Of a DNA stretch of 64,000 nucleotides, positions 60,831 through 64,000 are shown piece by piece; position 1 is the stretch's first letter; each line of letters begins with the position of its first letter. A program made the translations under genes and the position numbers. This stretch comes from Salticus scenicus (taxonomy: Eukaryota; Arthropoda; Arachnida; Araneae; Salticidae): positions 110,992,259 through 111,056,258 of the forward strand of contig OZ005653.1 in assembly GCA_963930645.1 (NCBI GenBank), given 5' to 3'. The notes under the pieces are model-generated. The model made no database searches, was not told the origin of the DNA, and saw only the letters and a program-made list of their open reading frames with translations.

Positions 60831-61572
60831 ATAACAACAGGAGATGCGTAAAGAGAAGTTACAGGCATAATAATATCATTTTGCAACATTTTATCAATAT
60901 GCCAATTTATAATATCTTGTTTGGCTTGATCATAACGATAAGGCTTACTAAAGACTAGTTTATTAGTTCCAGTGTCAATTTCATGGCAAACAACATGGGT
61001 TAAGCCAGGTGTCTCAGAGAATAACTGTTTAAACTGATTAAGAAAATTAACAAAATCAATTTTTTCAATATGAGTGAGGGCACTTTCCTCTAAATTAACA
61101 ATTAACTCTGTCGGCTCGACAGGTTTAGAATTTGACTTAGAATCATCAATATGTAAAGATTTATTGGCAAAATTTATTTCAACATTATTTGCTTTCATAA
61201 AGTCTAACCCTATAATGCAGGGATGCTGAAGATTGTCGATGACGTAAAAAGGCCAATTAACACTTAAATTATGAATTTTAACATTCAGGCTGACTTCGCC
61301 TCTATTAACACAGTTCTTGCCTTGAGCCGTTGTAATATTTAAATTTGTCCGCTTTAAAGGTTTAAAGTCAAAATACTTTTTATAAGTTTCATATGCTAGA
61401 AAGGAGCGTTCAGCACCAGTGTCCCAATAAGTAGGTATGAAAATATCATGAATTATTGCATTCAAATTAGGAAGGTCCACCGGACTGATACAAATTGTGT
61501 CTAAACATATGGAGGTGGTTGAGATATTCAGTGGCTGTTGACCGTCCTCACAAGATCCACTTACTCGTTTAA
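60779..61572 (-). pseudogene. Inner Gypsy protease and start of reverse transcriptase
   Basis: The frame is open from 61572, overlapping the end of gag, in the -1 frame relative to gag. The protease motif is YWDTGAERSFLA, the D-T-G-A active site of retroviral-type aspartic proteases (it works as a dimer to cut Gag and Pol). IIGLDFMKANN is the second conserved protease block. The frame continues into the reverse transcriptase N-terminus (ASPVVICRK) and then terminates because of the one-base loss near 60820. There is no own ATG near the left boundary, which fits expression by frameshifting. Confidence 0.85.
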
Positions 61573-62358
61573 CTGACGACTCTGGTTATTACGAGAGTTA
61601 CGAAAATTTCTGTTATTTCTATCAGCTCGAGAAAAGTTTTGAGACTGATTTTGATTAGAACGATCGTTCCGAGAATTTTGAAAGTTATTACGCCTTGTCT
61701 GCGGCGATTGACGTTCTTGCTGATAGCGATTGAAATTTTGAGGGGGGGTGAAATTTTCACGCCTAGAATTTTGCATATTTCCATTACCCCGTTGGCGATT
61801 AAAGGTGTTTTCCGCCCTTGGAGGGTGTCGTTCTTGATATTTAGCTAAGGTTTGAAACAGACTGTCGTAAGAGGTGACAGGTTTCAGATCAAGGTAATCT
61901 TGAATAGGAATAGTCAAAAGCGGGGTTATGATTTCCATTGCAGCGGCAAAAGATAAAACTAAATCCAGCTGCTTTATAATGTCGAATTTACGTAATAAAA
62001 AGGTGGTAGGTTTTTCATAAAACGACATGTTTGCCGTATAAAGTTCTTGACGGAGTTTGGTTTTATCCACAATAGAAGAGAATGAATTTTTAATTTTGAG
62101 CTTCAAATCCTCATATGTAGGATTTTGGCCTAGAGCTCTAGAGGCAATGGTGTCATACCAGATTTTAGCATCTCCTTTTAAGGAGTATTTTAATAAATTA
62201 AATTTATCAGCCTCGTTAATTTTACATATATCAAAATACTGTTCAAGATCTTCAAAAAATTTAAGTACATTGTTTGAGCCAGTAAAATAAACACGAGTGG
62301 GGGGGATGTCGAACTGAGTTGGGCGCCACTGTGGCGTTTGCGTTTCTGCAAACGCCAT
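61561..62358 (-). CDS. gag: Inner Gypsy Gag, 265 residues, intact
   Basis: Structural protein of the retrotransposon particle. ATG at 62358 lies inside the 5' LTR: residues 1-9 are LTR-coded and WRPTQ (11-15) is coded by the primer binding site. Residues about 25-180 have the helical capsid look of Ty3/Gypsy Gag (VLKFFEDLEQYFDI, KGDAKIWYDTI, QELYTANMSFYEKPTTFL). From about 195 it is an Arg/Asn/Gln-rich tail (NRQRGNGN, NNRNFRNSRNN) without a CCHC zinc knuckle, so RNA binding is probably by the basic tail. Ends with GAG TAA, preceded by a GTTAAAC heptamer. The only undamaged frame in the element. Confidence 0.9.
   Translation of the reverse strand: MAFAETQTPQWRPTQFDIPPTRVYFTGSNNVLKFFEDLEQYFDICKINEADKFNLLKYSLKGDAKIWYDTIASRALGQNPTYEDLKLKIKNSFSSIVDKTKLRQELYTANMSFYEKPTTFLLRKFDIIKQLDLVLSFAAAMEIITPLLTIPIQDYLDLKPVTSYDSLFQTLAKYQERHPPRAENTFNRQRGNGNMQNSRRENFTPPQNFNRYQQERQSPQTRRNNFQNSRNDRSNQNQSQNFSRADRNNRNFRNSRNNQSRQLNE
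61567..61573 (-). promoter_or_regulatory. Predicted -1 ribosomal frameshift site GTTAAAC
   Basis: In the gag frame the bases read G TTA AAC, one codon before the gag stop, and the protease frame is -1 relative to gag and open from here. GTTAAAC is a known -1 slippery heptamer (it is used in arteriviruses). A downstream stimulating structure is possible but was not folded. Confidence 0.6.
62311..62328 (-). promoter_or_regulatory. Primer binding site, tRNA-Lys type
   Basis: Minus strand TGGCGCCCAACTCAGTTC, one base after the 5' LTR end. The first eleven bases match the known primer site for tRNA-Lys. It is translated as part of Gag. Confidence 0.75.
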
Positions 62359-63062
62359 CTTAACTTAAATACTTATATTACTAAGAAAACCAGAGACTTT
62401 AATTGAACAACAAATAAAAGTTTATTGAACCAGATTAATGGGAGGGCGGCCTGGAAAATAGCTCTTAGCTCTGTGAGCGTATTACTAAATCAAAAATATA
62501 CAAATCAACAATTTAGTTATCTTAAATATCTCACCACAGCAGATAGTCGACGGTGTAAAGACGGTCGCACTCGTACTCCAATACTACGGCTTCACTATGG
62601 GACAGAGGATTCCCTTCTGTCCTAGCTCGAACTTTCCGAAAACTAGTAGACACTCACCAACACTCAACACTACTTAACTTCACGCCACTAAATCTCCCCT
62701 ACTCTACTTTTCAATATCTGTCAAACTAAGATTCATCACAACCACTATAATATCCTCCGACATCCACTATACGATCCTCCAACATCCACTCCATCTACTA
62801 AAACCATCTCTATTTTTATGCTTCTTCCTACACCCTCCTTTCACTGCATTTCAATCCGTACTTTTAAAAATCACTTGTAATTTAACTAATATTCAAAATC
62901 TAAGTCTTTTAATGCAGCACCCTGCAGACACAAAACTACTCCGACCTCAACCGTCACCGAGTCACTGGCGACGGAGTGATTTTAACCGTCCCCACTTCCT
63001 ACCTTGCTGGATCCAGCTTAATTAAAACAATTGTGGTGACGTTCTGACGTCTCAACCTCACA
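62330..63062 (-). mobile_element. 5' LTR of the inner Gypsy, 733 bp
   Basis: Minus strand TGTGAGGTTG...GCCACA, same length as the 3' LTR. Holds AATAAA (complement 62421-62426), a possible TATA-like CATAAAAATAG (minus, about 62810-62820), and the gag ATG 29 bases from its end. Confidence 0.9.
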
Positions 63063-63177
63063 AGGTGTATTCGATAAAATGTCTTTTAGCTTTTGAAAAG
63101 CCAATTTCTGCTCTTGCTCGAATTTAAATGGAGTGGGACCACGTAATAAATCACTGAGGGGTCTTGCTATGTTGGCA
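63063..63177 (-). pseudogene. Outer Gypsy-like element: reverse transcriptase end
   Basis: Reads NIARPLSDLLRGPTPFKFEQ and QKLAFQKLKDILSNTP, the connection between reverse transcriptase and RNase H of Gypsy-type pol. It is cut on one side by the inner Gypsy (AGGT duplication) and on the other by a Tc1 element at a TA (63178-63179). Confidence 0.8.
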
Positions 63178-63179
63178 TA

Positions 63180-64000
63180 CAGAACTGGCCAGAATGGATG
63201 ACTGACCACAAAAAACTGTGATGTTTATGAATGCACAAGAATAATTGCATTTAACTAAGTATTTATTTTATGGGAATTATTAATTTTAGTTATATAAGCA
63301 CATTATACATACATAATTGAGAAAGGGTTCAATATTTGGTGTGGAAACCTTTTTTTTCAGTTACAGCTTGGATACGATAATTCATGGAAATACATAATTT
63401 TTCGCAATAGTCTGGTGTAATTTCTGTAATCCATACTTCTTTTATAGTTTCTCTTAAGTCCGAAAGTGAAGTGGGGTTACGCTCAGCAACTTAGCACTTT
63501 AAAATTAGTTCTCGATCTGGGGTATTTCCGGGCCACGGCCAAAGGATCTGAAACCCCTGATTTGCAATCCATGTCTTAACAGATTTAGTCTGGTGGCAAG
63601 GTGCTCATCATGTTGGAAGTGTGTGCACATGTTGATATTCATAAACGGTGGTAACTCCTCTTTTAGCACATCGAGATAAACAGTTCCATTAATTGATGTG
63701 CCTTCAGGCATGAACCACAATCCACATTTTCCTTTGGCACAAATGGGTCCCCAGACCATGAGTTTTGCAGCTTTCTTAGCAGACTTCTAGGACTTTAAAT
63801 TGGCATTGAATAGCCTCCTACGGATTATTCTTTGGCTAGGTTTAACATCTTTTGGTAAACCAGCTTGGATTGTTTTCGCTGATTTTCTGGGTGACTTCTT
63901 CGCTGCCAAAATTATGGACTCATCCATGCGCTTGCTTGTGCTCTTGTGACGATCTTTTGGCATGAATATTCATAATTTTTGGTTGTTTTGAAATTACTTA
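63180..64000 (-). mobile_element. Tc1-like element, internally deleted, runs off the window
   Basis: The 3' end is CAGAACTGGCCAGAATGG at 63180, next to the target TA (63178-63179); CAG..CTGGCC is a usual Tc1 terminal motif. The transposase lies in 63505-63963; the other terminal repeat is beyond the window. Confidence 0.75.
63505..63963 (-). pseudogene. Tc1-like transposase with internal deletion
   Basis: Starts MPKDRHKSTSKRMDESIILA (HTH region), KKSPRKSAKTIQAGL, RIIRRRLFNANLKS, then TAG (63789-63787) and, after a jump of about 90 residues that removes the WSDES block with the first catalytic D, MVWGPICAKGKCGLWFMPEG, INGTVYLDVLKEELPPFM and CTHFQHDE (second catalytic D). The remainder is frameshifted: GRGPEIPQIEN corresponds to the region around the third acidic residue. 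Not active; ends could still be mobilised by a relative. Confidence 0.8.

Larger units (their letters stand above)
55324..63062 (-). mobile_element. Ty3/Gypsy retrotransposon, 7739 bp, nearly complete but disabled
   Basis: Two 733-bp LTRs, primer binding site, polypurine tract, 4-bp target duplication, and gag-protease-reverse transcriptase-RNase H-integrase in Gypsy order on the minus strand. About 18 differences between LTRs by eye. Pol is broken by a one-base loss near 60820, a TGA at 59409-59411 and a one-base gain near 58945. No envelope-like frame. It interrupts the RNase H of another element. Confidence 0.95.

Overview
The window looks like repeat-dense, strongly AT-rich nuclear DNA from an arthropod. 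The transposon families (I-type LINEs, several Tc1/mariner lineages, Ty3/Gypsy elements, Helitrons, tRNA-derived SINEs) and the abundance of (TA)n, (TTA)n and homopolymer tracts suggest an arachnid, most likely a spider; this is inference from family resemblance recalled from memory, not a database match. I see no convincing host gene, no rRNA, no functional tRNA and no CRISPR. Every protein-coding stretch I recognise belongs to a mobile element, and nearly all are broken.

Layout. 1-9 kb: a palindromic MITE, a modular tandem repeat, two LINE remnants, and a decayed transposase. 9.17-12.30 kb: a non-autonomous minus-strand Helitron with a hairpin and CTAG at its 3' end, filled with three different tandem arrays; one array carries a CTCF-like core in each monomer. 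13.3-14.2 kb: a second LINE 3' end. 16.2 and 22.2 kb: two solo LTRs of one family in opposite orientation, each with a 4-bp target duplication. 24.2-25.4 kb: a decayed Tc1-type element with both terminal repeats. 26.7 kb: a SINE. 28.8-30.9 kb: two more modular repeats, one an inverted copy of the array inside the Helitron. 31.6-33.9 kb: a CACTA-like element with subterminal repeat arrays, then a mariner-like deletion derivative. 34.1-34.9 kb: a Tc1-like pseudogene whose last catalytic codon is a stop. 38.2-43.3 kb: a three-layer nest (piggyBac-like MITE, then a DD41D-type mariner, then a 3.9-kb element with an 8-bp target duplication). 43.8-50.7 kb: foldback and MITE material, a decayed transposase and a second Helitron terminus.

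53.0-64.0 kb is the most informative region, all on the minus strand. A Ty3/Gypsy element of 7.74 kb (55324-63062, 733-bp LTRs, target duplication AGGT) is inserted in the RNase H region of another Gypsy-like element, which is itself interrupted upstream by an internally deleted Tc1 element. The inner Gypsy starts gag inside its own LTR, so the primer binding site is translated; it has a GTTAAAC slippery heptamer at the gag stop, a gag without a zinc knuckle, and an integrase with a long basic tail. Its pol is disabled by two frameshifts and one stop codon. The LTRs differ at about 18 of 733 positions by eye, so the insertion is not very recent. Boundaries given by terminal repeats and target duplications are firm; family names for non-coding repeats are tentative.
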